A DNA stretch of 64,000 bases from assembly GCA_000729835.1 (NCBI GenBank), contig JFHB01000125.1, positions 1 through 64,000 on the forward strand, written 5' to 3'. The notes under the pieces are model-generated. The model saw nothing but the letters and a program-made list of their open reading frames with translations. It ran no database searches and was not told the origin of the DNA. The translations under genes were made by a program, and so were the position numbers. Origin of the DNA: Atkinsonella hypoxylon (lineage: Eukaryota > Ascomycota > Sordariomycetes > Hypocreales > Clavicipitaceae). Shown piece after piece: positions 38,449-48,592 of the stretch (position 1 is its first letter; every line of letters begins with the position of its first letter).

Positions 38449-38926
38449 GTCTATGTGATTGTTTCGGTGTCGAGATTTGAAGTGGCCTAGAAGGTGGAGC
38501 TTCTTAGAAGGAATGAATCGCCGAAGGAAGAAAAATCTCCAGGGGTAGGTCGTTTGCTGGAGGATTTTGGTTAAAATTGGAGATCAGTATCTTGGCCACG
38601 ATATTTGTTTTCGACAGCCTAGACGTGGTCTATGGCGATATGTAAGTCGTTTATTGGGAAATCTATAAATCATGAAGGAAGTAGAAAAGAAGTCGGAGTG
38701 GAGGAGATAGATTTGACATCAAATTGTAATATCAGGTGGAACAACTGGCCAGTGTGTGACGAGCTGAGGACAGAATCTTTGATTTCAAGATACAGACTCT
38801 CAAGGAAACCGCTTTTGAATCGGTGTATCGATGTCATTCACGGCCTAGGAGCGCGAAAGCCTGGTATGGAAACTAAATCGTCGATGGGTTGTGATAGAAA
38901 GACTCGATGAACTGCGGGACTGCGGA

Positions 38927-38952
38927 CCACAGGCGGTGGTCCGCAGTGGGCG
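38927..38952. other. perfect 11-bp inverted repeat (hairpin)
   Basis: CTGCGGACCAC and its exact reverse complement GTGGTCCGCAG separated by a few bases. It lies about 480 bp upstream of the acidic-protein start, probably in its 5' leader or promoter. Could be a palindromic protein-binding site or an RNA stem. Confidence 0.6.
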
Positions 38953-38953
38953 T

Positions 38954-38980
38954 TTACAGCTCAGCGACGGCCGAAGGCAT
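38954..38980 (-). other. possible uORF (8 codons) upstream of the acidic-protein gene
   Basis: ATG at 38,980 to TAA at 38,954 on the minus strand, in a leader-like, C/A-rich context, about 500 bp before the start codon at 38,448. Alternatively GTAAAC at its end is a donor and this is a small first exon. Weak. Confidence 0.2.
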
Positions 38981-41298
38981 CTTGAAGCGACGATAGTTCC
39001 GAAATTGAGTATGTTCTGTTGACTGTTGTTGAAGGGCGACTTCGTTGTCTTGATGTATTTGATAGGTGATGATGAGACGAAGAGGAGAGCAGCGAAGTGT
39101 GAAGGACAGCCGGCAGCCCAAACTTTTCTCTGCTATGGTGGGGCTTGTGCTCATACGCCTGGCAGGCAGGGGTGGGCAGGAGAGAGACACTAGACCAGAT
39201 GTGGTGAAAGATTGATGGTTTGACGGGGACTCACGGGGACTCGAGCGCAGCAACATTACAGTGCAGCGTCACCGCTCTTTGCTATGAGCTCTAGCGGTAA
39301 AGTAAATTTGAAGCTTACGATGCTCAATAGGTAGGTATTGGAAGGCGATTCATGTGACTCCGCACCCTTCTTTTTTTTCCTCGCATCACCTTTGGATACC
39401 TGAAGGGAAGAGATTTCCGAAGCGGAGTATCCTTTATTTGGCAGATTGCTTGACTTCGCACATGCTACCAAGTCACTGGCACGGCAACATGCTTGCAGCC
39501 TTTTAGCACTGACTGGGCCTGGTGCAACTAATGAACACCTCAGGATGGTGATTAGTAGATTAATCGGGACAAGATAGCCAATCTCAATGCTATTAGCAGA
39601 AACGCACCGGGTCCCAGCTAATTTGTCGATCCCGTCCCTCCCCTCTCTGCCTCACCCTTTCTTCTCCACTTTATTCTTTTTCCTTGGCGGGCGACTTGGG
39701 GACCATTCTGCACTTTGTGGGCCATTGTCTTGACTTCTTTCAATTTCGTCTCTTGCTCCGGCCTCAAGGCCTGGATATATATTGTGCTTCGAAGTTAACA
39801 TAGTGCACAAAAAGACAAGGGCAGTTCATCATGTTCTGGCATCTTGCTCGCGTCAATTTTACATTAGAGGCATACAAGCGTAGCTGTTCTTTGCAATCGA
39901 TATCCTGCAAGGGTTTCAAATCAAATCAACTACAGCGCACCGCACTGATGGTGTCATCTCAAAAAGGTGACGCATTGAACGCTTCTGAAAATGGAAGTTT
40001 ACTACAGGCACTGGACTCAACATAAATGCATCACGATCTACATTGTAACGTTGGGGATGCATTCTGCTCTGAGTTGTTCTTGCAGCCTGCGGTAGCGTCG
40101 AGTCATATCGCCCTCCCGTCCCGGCATGAGTCATGCCTACCCATTGAAAACCGACAGTTAGTTACAGTTGATACGGCTCCTCTTGCCTGGTGGCAATCGG
40201 CCAGCTAGGCAGATAAATCCATCTACCTAGTTTGCTGGTCCATGATTGTTGAGTTTTGATTTGGATAAGCAGAAGTGTGTCAACTCCATGGTGCCTCCGG
40301 TGACAAGGGGAAAAAAAATCCAACCAGGTTCTAGCGACGCACGCGTAGTGGTTGCAGTAGCGGCTTAGGGAAAGATTCGGTATGACCTACCTATATCTAA
40401 GCGGTCTGGTACCATATCCTCATGTAGTAAGTACCACGTCGGCTGTAGGATATGTATGGTCACAAGGCCAGCCTAGAGGTACCTAGAGTCCAACAGAAAA
40501 GCATCAAAGAGAAAAAAACACAATTTCATTTCACCCAGACTTTCGCCAGCTAAGCTGCTGATGTCACATCTCTTGCCTAACCCGCTGTTGTAACATTCCC
40601 GTTCCGCTAAGGTGGTTTGGTTAGTCTGTTGTCGCTCCCACCACATCGTCAATTTCCTAATTGCTCAAAGCCAAAAGCATTTAACAACAGGACTTATGAT
40701 TAATGCCTCTGGATTTCATGAGAACCCAACATACTTGCAGGATCGTTAACCAAGATCCTGCACCTTACCGACCTTCTCGAGGTTTTGATATAATTGGTTG
40801 ACTAGCTGACCGACCGACCGTTCACTTGCTGGACCTGGTACAAAATTGATTACTTGGACTTTCTCAGTGCCGTGGAATCAAGATTGAAGTTACCAGGCAC
40901 GTGACGCAAAATCTGTGTTTTCTATCACGGAAGAAAATCAGAATCTCAGTAATGTTGCAGGATTCAATTCATCTTCAGAAGAGAGAAGGGAACATGTCCA
41001 AAGACATAGTGGAGCGTCTAGTACCTACCCCATGAGTGACAGTGACCGTTGCCGGGCCAACCGTTCCAGCCAAGCAAACGGTGAGTCGAACCCGCACCCT
41101 ACCCATTTCGTTTCCCGTGCATGAATCGTGACAGAGTACTCTAAATTGTGTAACGTTATGCCGTCTTTACATGATTATTATGATTGTAGAGAAAGCATAA
41201 CCCAGACAGATCTTACAGAATTGATTTTCTCTCTTATTCATTTATATACACAGTTCTGAATATATTAGCTGTCTACCGCAACGGCACCGCGGGGAACC

Positions 41299-43688
41299 AT
41301 GGAAGCACCACCCTCCAAGCCTTCGTCACATAATCTCTTCGAGGTCTACCTGCGCCTTCGTCCTCCACCACCAAATGCAGCTCAGGCAAATCGCATCCTC
41401 AATGTCGAGATGCCTGAGGACGACGACAAATCATATCCATCGCACATTACACTGAATCCACCAACCGACAGGCGGAGAGCTATCGAGAAGTTTGCTTTCA
41501 CGCGAGTATTTGAGGAAAATGCCTCCCAGTTAGATGTTTTTCGTGCGACTGAGATTCCATCTCTTGCAGAGGGAGTTCTTGCTCCTCATGGAGGGGATGG
41601 AACAGATGCAGTGGTAGCGACTTTGGGAGTCACAGGCTCAGGAAAGGTAGAACATCATTCTGTTCCAGAACGGAAAGGGCAACTCAACTAAACCAAACCC
41701 ATTATAGACACATACAACCCTGGGCTCAAAATCTCAGCGAGGTCTTACGCAGTTGGCACTCGATGTCGTTTTTCGATCCATCGGCTCGAATATGCTCGAC
41801 TCTACGTCTCTACCTTCAATCATCGAATTACTTCAGGCATGCGATTCATCAGAGTCGAATTTGTTGACAGCGCCGAACTTCTTAGACTCTACATTTGCTG
41901 AATTTACTAGTCATTCGCGGGCACCTTCACGCGCCGCTACTCCTATGATTGTATGACCGCCTCCCCTATTGCCTCTTATTCCTTTCCATCATTGCGAGAC
42001 ATTAAAGATGCCTTGAACATGCCCAAATGCTAAAGAAGAATCCAAGGGTGAGCATAGCATCATGTCACCGATACCGAAGCGAAATCTGGCGCGACCCTCT
42101 GCGCTTCCCCAACTACCCGATATCAGTGATATCAACATTTCATGCGACCAGTCTGCGGAATACGCTGTTGTCATTTCTATGTACGAAGTACATAATGATC
42201 GCATCTACGATCTTCTCACACCCGCTACAAAGTCAGCCGCTACCAAAGAGTTTCGCCGTCGACCACTGCTGTTCAAATCGACTGAACTCTCACCCGATCG
42301 CAAAGTCGTTGCTGGATTGCGTAAAGTCGTTTGTACCACCTTGAAAGAGGCTGTTATGGTGATGGAAGCTGGACTTCTAGAGCGACGAGTTGCTGGCACT
42401 GGCAGCAACAGCGTGTCCAGCAGAAGCCATGGGTTCTTTTGCTTTGAAGTCAAGAAACGCACGTACAGCCGGCGACCTGGTCCTTGGGGTGGCAGCAAAC
42501 TGACAATAGTTGATCTTGCGGGCAGCGAGCGTGCTCGTGACGCGAAGACGCAGGGCGCAACTCTTGTAGAAGCGGGGAAAATCAACGAGAGCTTGATGTA
42601 TCTGGGACAATGCCTCCAAACTCAGAGCGAAGCATCGAGTTCTAGCAGGGTAGGTGGTTTCCCAAGCCTTTACCTGTCACTTCTCTATTGACACTCAGCA
42701 GCCAAATGTTGTTCCTTACCGCCAGTGCAAGCTGACCGAGTTATTGTTTTCCAATTCATCCCCACCTTCATGTTCAGCTGGCAACCCGCATGCGCCGCGC
42801 CGTAGTCCCCAGCGAGGCGTCATTGTTGTCACGGCCGATCCGAGAGGAGACTTCAATGCTACGTCCCAGATTCTGCGCTACAGTGCTCTCGCACGTGAGG
42901 TGACTGTGCCTCGAATTCCATCAATCACTGCTACAATTCTGGCGCAACCGCCTCCAACAGGCAACCCACGTCCAGCGAGCCCTGTGCAGCAGCATCCGCG
43001 ACCATTTGTCCCACCCGGCGCTCCAAGCTCATACCGCAATCAAACTCCTTCATTGAATATGGACGAGCGAGCCACCATGGAGATTGCGGCTCTCGAGATT
43101 GCCAGAATGAGCGACGAGATAGATCAGCTCCGTCTTGAGGTGGATGAGCAACTCGAGGGTCGTATGACGGCTGAGGCTCATCTCTTGAGCATGGAGGATC
43201 GCATGATGGACCTTGAAGCCGTTATTCGCGAGGAATGCGCGGACGAATTCGAGCAGCGGCTCGTGCTGGAGCTGGCTCGCTTCAAGGCTTCACTTGCGAT
43301 AGAACAGGAACGCTATGAGGAACACTGGGATCGCAAGGTAGACATTCTAGAGCGCGGTCTGGATGCCAGCATGGATGATAGCGAGGGAGATAAGGAGAAC
43401 CTCCTAGCAGAAGACCTCACGCAAGAGGTGGAGCGTCTAAGACGAGAAAATGCTGTTCTCAAGCGGGAGCTTGCCGGTCGCACCCCAAGCAAGCGCAGGC
43501 CACTTGAGGAGAGAGACGACTTCTCGTCCTCAGGTGGTGCCACCACATCGTGTAAATCAGAAGGCGTCGCAAATCTCGGTCGAAAGCTGGAGCGCATGCG
43601 TGTAAGTACCGATGCCGCAAGGTCATCCATCGTAAACAGCAACGGCAGTCCTAAGAAGATGCGCAAGCTAGCAAGCACCAAGTGCTAA
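41299..43688 (+). CDS. kinesin motor-domain protein (kinesin-6-like?)
   Basis: Microtubule motor. Four-exon model: 41,299-41,646; 41,708-41,950; 42,047-42,649; 42,699-43,688; 727 residues, all junctions in phase. The P-loop GVTGSGKT spans the first splice (residues 110-117). Further motor motifs are YEVHNDRIYDLL (about 243-254), switch I NSVSSRSH (318-325), switch II DLAGSE (353-358) and a YRQCKLTELL-type segment after 402. The motor carries a long insert between the P-loop helix and the YEVHND strand. A predicted coiled coil covers about 519-665; the tail is basic. GVT(x)SGKT and the insert resemble kinesin-6, but assignment is tentative. Odd: the third intron (41,951-42,046) could equally start exon 3 at 42,053, and its sequence looks like former coding DNA in shifting frames (see findings). 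Confidence 0.88.
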
Positions 43689-44579
43689 GAGGAAGCAAGG
43701 GATGAGTCGTTATGATGATATCGCTCTGACAATTAGACTTGGCCAGCCATTTTTCTTGAGGGAATCTGTGCCCCTGGATATTGCACATTTACCATGGTTT
43801 GGAACTATATCGGGGTCTTTGTTGTATTTGTTGTTAATACCCATTTATTGCTGTTGTCAGAGGTATCCGCTTTTTAGTTGTGATTTATTGGCGTATAAAC
43901 GTCTTGGCTTTTGTTTTCGTCAGAAAGCTCGAACCTACTTATTAGCGCACCTAGGAACCCTAGTTTCTTCAGGTTAGGCAGTGTAGCTCTAGTACTGTGG
44001 CTCTGCATCAAAGGGTCTTAGCGGATGCTCTAGACAGAAGATAGGCAAGACTTGGTCCCTGTAGAAGTAGAGTTATTGATGAGGCTAGAATCCTTTCCTT
44101 ATCGTCATTGTCACTCTTGTGACTCCAACACATAGGCACATGGGAAGTCTGTGTTGCTATGGAAAAGTGCAGATATTGTTACAATTGGAAAGGAGTTTTG
44201 TTAAACGTTGCAGTATATATAAAAATGGTTAGCATTGCAGCAAAAAGCGCTATTATACGCAATGAGTAGTAATAATTAAGTAATCAATAACTTTAACGAG
44301 AAAAGGGAGAATTAGCTCGCCTGACCTACTAAGCCACCTTTTATAAGGAATAACACATTGGTTAGGTGTCGCACAAAAAGTGCGACGTGGCCACACCACA
44401 CTCTACACGGTCGGGTAGACTGTTGGCCTTTATAAGGGATATATGGTTACACCAGACATCAGTCAATTCTATCAGTCCTTGAACAACAAGTGCGTTAGTG
44501 CATTACCCCTCATCTTGATCTTTCCAACATGGAGCTTGCAAGGAAGTTTTCCCTTTTCTTTTTTTAATGAGCTATCATA
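43689..44579. other. intergenic, AT-rich patch with a hairpin
   Basis: No gene seen. A TA-rich stretch at about 44,200-44,350 looks like eroded repeat DNA. At 44,368-44,386 there is a perfect stem GTCGCAC-AAAAA-GTGCGAC. A 91-codon ORF at 43,702 overlaps the kinesin 3' flank and lacks features. Confidence 0.45.
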
Positions 44580-45220
44580 CTAGAGGGAGTCATCTCGCGT
44601 CTGTTGATAGTGTGGCAGATATCTGCGGCTCCATCGCATTTGCCCACGTGGATCATCCGTTCTGCCATCGCGGCTTCCTCTGAAGGACGAGCCTTTGTCT
44701 GCGGCCGGAATCTCGACTATCCTCTCCTTACACCATGAAGGGAGCTTTCCGTGGAAGCTACAGCGCCAGGCATTCTTCGTCTCCTCGTTGTTCGACACAC
44801 TGAATGCCATCTCTCATCGACAGAGCCCTTAGCAACACACCTTGAATTCATGTGCATTTCCCGTCTCTCCGGCTAGACGAAAGGTACCTGCCTCCGAATA
44901 AACCGTCCATCGATCCGGCCTACGCCGTAGTTTCATATCGCAAAACCATTCGAGCGTCTCGTAGCTCGGGATCCCTCTCACCGTCAAAACGCACGGCGTC
45001 TGGGTCTGTCTCGCCAGTGCAAGATGCCCGTAGTCATCAGCAATACGCAAGTGCTTAGGAGCGCACTTGAGCGGCTCCAAACGCTATTCTGCTGCTGAGT
45101 CATTTGCACGAAGCATTTGACGCTCGACTTTTCTCTATACATCCAGACACGATGCAGATCCACATTTTGTCCCATGTGATGTTTTGACAGAATACCATGA
45201 CAAGAAAGTAATTCTTTCAC
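44580..45220 (-). pseudogene. possible decayed coding stretch, unknown
   Basis: Three adjacent minus-strand frames (44,984-45,220; 44,829-45,080; 44,580-44,810) each read like protein and follow one another with frame changes near 45,090 and 44,820. At the latter a GTGTGT donor exists, but an intron there would be only 34-41 bp. Either a multi-exon gene I cannot splice or a gene broken by small indels. No family recognised. The 5' end overlaps the plus-strand ORF starting at 45,184. Confidence 0.25.
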
Positions 45221-45660
45221 AAGGCGTGGACCGCAGGGCTGTACGGCACCACTACGAGATGTGCTGCATCGAGAATATGGCAGCTGAGATGACTCTGACT
45301 GAATTTGCCCTCACACCGGCTGCCAAATCGAGATCCAGTACCTCGTCACCATTAGAGCTCAGACCGAGCGGTCTTAGTGCTCCGCCTGCAGTCGGCCCTG
45401 ATATCACTGATAAACCGCCATTGAACCCCGGAGATCCATCGAAACGATCACTTCCGAATGGCTCTGATGGTAGAGAAACCGACCGCCACGACTACGAAGC
45501 TGACTCGCTATCAGCAAGTGAGTTATCAGTCTCAACTCCTTCTTGGATTGATTGCTATGTGGGCGGTAGTGGTACGAAGGATAAGAGGTTTCGGAAACAG
45601 CGCAAGTTCGTCAGTGGAAGATGTGTCGAAGTCCCCTCCCAGCATAGCAATTCGCTATGA
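45184..45660 (+). CDS. hypothetical protein, 158 residues
   Basis: Open frame without introns, Ser/Pro/Asp-rich middle, basic C-terminal end (KDKRFRKQRK). No domain recognised. A GTGAGT donor within it (about 45,520) leads to another frame with a hydrophobic segment (about 45,530-45,590), so the true structure may differ. May be chance; kept because of length and composition. Confidence 0.3.
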   Translation: MTEYHDKKVILSQGVDRRAVRHHYEMCCIENMAAEMTLTEFALTPAAKSRSSTSSPLELRPSGLSAPPAVGPDITDKPPLNPGDPSKRSLPNGSDGRETDRHDYEADSLSASELSVSTPSWIDCYVGGSGTKDKRFRKQRKFVSGRCVEVPSQHSNSL

Positions 45661-45742
45661 GAGGGACATATTACGCCATCGAATGCGAAGTCGTTTTTAT
45701 CTGATGTGAACTGGGAACTGAGCAAAGATAGAAGTCTACAGC

Positions 45743-46272
45743 TCGACCGAGGTTATGGTTATGAACCTGACCTGACCTGACCTAGCTGTAGGTCTGAGTG
45801 GCCTACAACAGCTCTTTAATTGGGGCCCCTAAGCCTAAATTTACTAAAATCTTGTAGTATGTATGAGATAAAACATGAAACATGAAATATGAACATAAAA
45901 GGCTATAATGTAACTACTTTATAGTTGTTGGGAGGACCAAGGGAACAGTGCGTGTACTAGTGCGTACAGGTTGTTGTGTTACAGATGACTTGATTGAAGC
46001 ACCATGGTATTGTGGGACACGGGCCAGCTGTGACTGACCAATCATGCGCTGCCTCCTATTCCAACAATAGTTTTTTTTTCTTAAAAGAGTTCTAGATTTT
46101 TTACGTTTTGAAAGATGATATAATAGTGTGGGACACTGTAATTCATTAGTATAGGGATACTGTATAAATGAAGTATGATTATCTAATTAAAAAAACCCAC
46201 AACTTGAAGCCACTAGTATCTATAGCTAGGCCAGGTCAGGTCAGGCCGGGTCGGGTTTACAACCTCAGGTCA
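45743..46272. mobile_element. hAT-like non-autonomous element (MITE), 530 bp
   Basis: Imperfect terminal inverted repeats of about 60 bp: left GACCGAGGTTATGG...CCTGACCTGACCTGACC..TAGCTGTAG, right (reverse) GACCTGAGGTTGTAA...CCTGACCTGACC..TAGCTATAG. Flanked by 8-bp TCTACAGC (45,735-45,742) and TCTACAGA (46,273-46,280), matching at 7 of 8 positions; 8 bp is the hAT duplication length. The interior is TA-rich, with no coding frame. Confidence 0.6.
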
Positions 46273-46280
46273 TCTACAGA

Positions 46281-46640
46281 CTCCTTTACTATCGAGGCTA
46301 TCGCCACCTTCATCAACCATATGAGAATTTTCCTGAGATATGCATCGCATCCCAATTCCTTCCTCCACTCTATAAATAGGTCGGCGAATGAAGTCCTAAG
46401 CATGCAATAGCATGGAATTGCACAGGAGGGTCTGGATCGTCGCAAGGAGTTGTCGGTTGATCTAAAAAAGCTCTTCCGATTGCCTATTAAAGCCTAGCCT
46501 ACTCAGATTTCTTGGGCGACTGGACCCACTGTTCCTACCTAGGTACCTACCTCGGTAGTAATGACGCTCTTGAACCGTCTGGTGCCATCAAACAACCTGG
46601 GTTTAACTGTAACTAATAACCACGAGGCCTTCGTTCTGCC
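46281..46640. other. promoter-side spacer of the FEX gene
   Basis: No gene seen. Contains CTACCTAGGTACCTACCTCGG (about 46,536-46,556), the same short motif found in other spacers here. Confidence 0.4.
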
Positions 46641-48056
46641 ATGCTGGTAGGCCTGGCCCAAACATGGCCACAGACGATAAAAACTTCGTCATCCGCGACT
46701 CGATATATGGATAGCTCGATTGCGAGCAAGAAGCCGCGCCACAGTCAGCCTGCAATAGCCGAATACAACGCAGAAGACATGAGGAAGCGTACAGAAGAAC
46801 TCTCTATGGGCGGACCGAATCATCATACTCAGGGCAACTGCGCGAATCTGAACGAAATCGCTACAGCCCCTGTGCGTGATTGTATCCATGATGCCGTCCG
46901 AAGTCATCAACCAGAGACTCAAGGTCAATCGCCGCAAGCATCACAGTTTCAAGCTGAAGATCACAAAAACAGAGGTCATGCATTGAGAGGCCTCACTCAG
47001 CTTTATACGCTGTCATACCTTGTCTTCTTCTCCATCATGGGCACTCTCGCGCGGCTGGGTCTTACAGCTCTGACGCAATATGTCAACACACCAGTCTTGT
47101 TTACCACGATTTGGGCTAATTTTGGGGGCTGCGTCATCATGGGCTTTCTAGCAGAAAATCAACTGCTCTTCCACGATTGGAGCACCACGACATGCGATCG
47201 AGTCCTTGTGCAAGTGGAGCACGGTTCGGGCTCTGGACATGGTCAGGATGCAGGGTGTCTTGCGGCAGCCCGAAAGGCTCATCTTGCTTGTAAGAAGATG
47301 ACACCGCTTTATATAGGACTTGCTACTGGCTTTTGCGGCAGCTTTACAAGCTTCTCGACATTTATACGCGATGCCTTCCTGGCAATGTCAAATGACATGG
47401 TAGCGCCGGGCTTCGGGGTTGCTGCTGAAAGTAGGAATGGAGGATACTCATTCATGGCGATGGCCGCAGTTGTGATTACCACTGTGACGCTGGCACTAGG
47501 TGGCTTGATGTTCGGCGCGCATTGCGCAGTTGCTACAGAACGAATCGTTCCCTTGTTTCCATATTCTGTTACACGACAATACATAGACCCCCTTTTTGTT
47601 CTGCTGGGTTGGGGATGCTGGCTGGGGGCAGTATTGATGGCTATCTTCCCACCACATGACAAGTGGAGGGGACAGGCTGTTTTCGCACTTGTTTTCTCCC
47701 CAATAGGCTGTTTGGCTCGATTTTATCTCGCTCTATATGTGAATGGTAAGATGACTACATTTCCATTGGGCACATTTGCTGCAAATGTACTTGGGACAGC
47801 TGTGCTCGGCATGGCGTGGGATATCGCCCATGTCCAAAGCGGCGGCATCGTGGGGTGCCAGGTGCTGCAAGGTGTGGAAGATGGTTTCTGTGGCTGCTTG
47901 ACTACTGTTTCGACCTGGGTTACCGAGTTGAACAGCCTGAGAAGGAAGGCTGCGTATATTTATGGCGCGACGAGCGTCCTCGTGTCTTTTGCTGTTATGG
48001 TCCTCATCATGGGTGGGCTAAGGTGGACGGATGGATGGTCTGCTTTAATGTGTTGA
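46641..48056 (+). CDS. FEX1: fluoride exporter FEX (two fused CrcB/Fluc domains)
   Basis: Plasma-membrane protein that removes toxic fluoride from the cell. Single exon, 471 residues. The first about 120 residues are polar and low-complexity. Repeat 1 spans about 122-290: GTLARLG (134-140), WANFGG with the conserved Asn (158-163), and TGFCGSFTSFST (229-240). Repeat 2 spans about 345-460: GCLARFY, FPLGTFAANVLG (374-385), and DGFCGCLTTVST (414-425). Two homologous halves linked by a helix around 310-335 are the eukaryotic FEX architecture, in contrast to the short bacterial dimeric CrcB. An in-frame Met at residue 23 (46,707) is an alternative start. No sign of decay. Family assignment is firm from the two GFCG-x2-T/S-x-ST motifs. 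Confidence 0.93.
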   Translation: MLVGLAQTWPQTIKTSSSATRYMDSSIASKKPRHSQPAIAEYNAEDMRKRTEELSMGGPNHHTQGNCANLNEIATAPVRDCIHDAVRSHQPETQGQSPQASQFQAEDHKNRGHALRGLTQLYTLSYLVFFSIMGTLARLGLTALTQYVNTPVLFTTIWANFGGCVIMGFLAENQLLFHDWSTTTCDRVLVQVEHGSGSGHGQDAGCLAAARKAHLACKKMTPLYIGLATGFCGSFTSFSTFIRDAFLAMSNDMVAPGFGVAAESRNGGYSFMAMAAVVITTVTLALGGLMFGAHCAVATERIVPLFPYSVTRQYIDPLFVLLGWGCWLGAVLMAIFPPHDKWRGQAVFALVFSPIGCLARFYLALYVNGKMTTFPLGTFAANVLGTAVLGMAWDIAHVQSGGIVGCQVLQGVEDGFCGCLTTVSTWVTELNSLRRKAAYIYGATSVLVSFAVMVLIMGGLRWTDGWSALMC

Positions 48057-48373
48057 TATCGCATGAGCATAACTTGGAACAGACAACTAGCCTTCGGGGT
48101 TTCGAGAATACCGCCCCCAAGATAGGTCTTTCTCAATTGGCGGGAAAGTAATTGAAATGATGGAGGTTGAGGATCAAATGCAAAGCTGGATTGGCGAAAG
48201 CCACGAGGCTATAACTCAGCTTGGAGAATTTGCCTTGTCGGAGATTCATCACGTGAATATTTGGATGCTTTCAAAGAGGATGCAGCTGCAATGCTGAAAT
48301 CATCTAGATCGTCAACCAAGGCAGTTCGATTTGGTCGTGGAGTCAGGTCGGGATAAGGCTGCCGGTCGACAGC
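48057..48373. other. spacer, nothing seen
   Basis: 3' flank of FEX. No open frame with features. Confidence 0.5.
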
Positions 48374-48592
48374 CTATTTACAAACTCTTTCTATCTCAGC
48401 ATCGCCTTCCCAGTCTGCGCCCATGGCTAGCTCACCAGCCAAGCGGCCGCGGGACGAGTATTGAAGCTCTGGATCATATTGTTCCTTGTTGGTTGTATTG
48501 AGGTCGTCGTCGAGTCGCACTCGTTTCACTGGCGGGGGTTTTGTTGTTGTCGAAGCCGTTGTCGACGAGTTATTCTTTACCAATGTTAGTAT
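48374..48592 (-). CDS. possible C-terminal exon of a small unknown protein
   Basis: Minus-strand open frame ending at 48,374, about 70 codons, with a Ser/Thr run, then PPPVKRVRLDDDL and an acidic end. It has no ATG start of its own. Upstream on the minus strand an ATG frame at about 48,645 (MLDDDTLW...) runs to a CTAAC-like branch sequence near 48,590, so a two-exon gene is possible but I could not find a clean splice. Confidence 0.25.
   Translation of the reverse strand: MLTLVKNNSSTTASTTTKPPPVKRVRLDDDLNTTNKEQYDPELQYSSRGRLAGELAMGADWEGDAEIERVCK

Larger units (their letters stand above)
38449..41298. other. intergenic region, 2.85 kb, no firm gene
   Basis: Contains a small uORF-like frame and a strong hairpin (listed separately), a pyrimidine-rich promoter-like run at 39,620-39,680 and a TATA-like GGATATATATTG at about 39,773 followed at 39,831 by a 64-codon ORF (39,831-40,025) with no recognisable feature. 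ORFs of 71-100 codons on the minus strand (38,954-39,471) lack domain similarity I recognise. The last kilobase is the promoter side of the kinesin gene. Confidence 0.4.
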
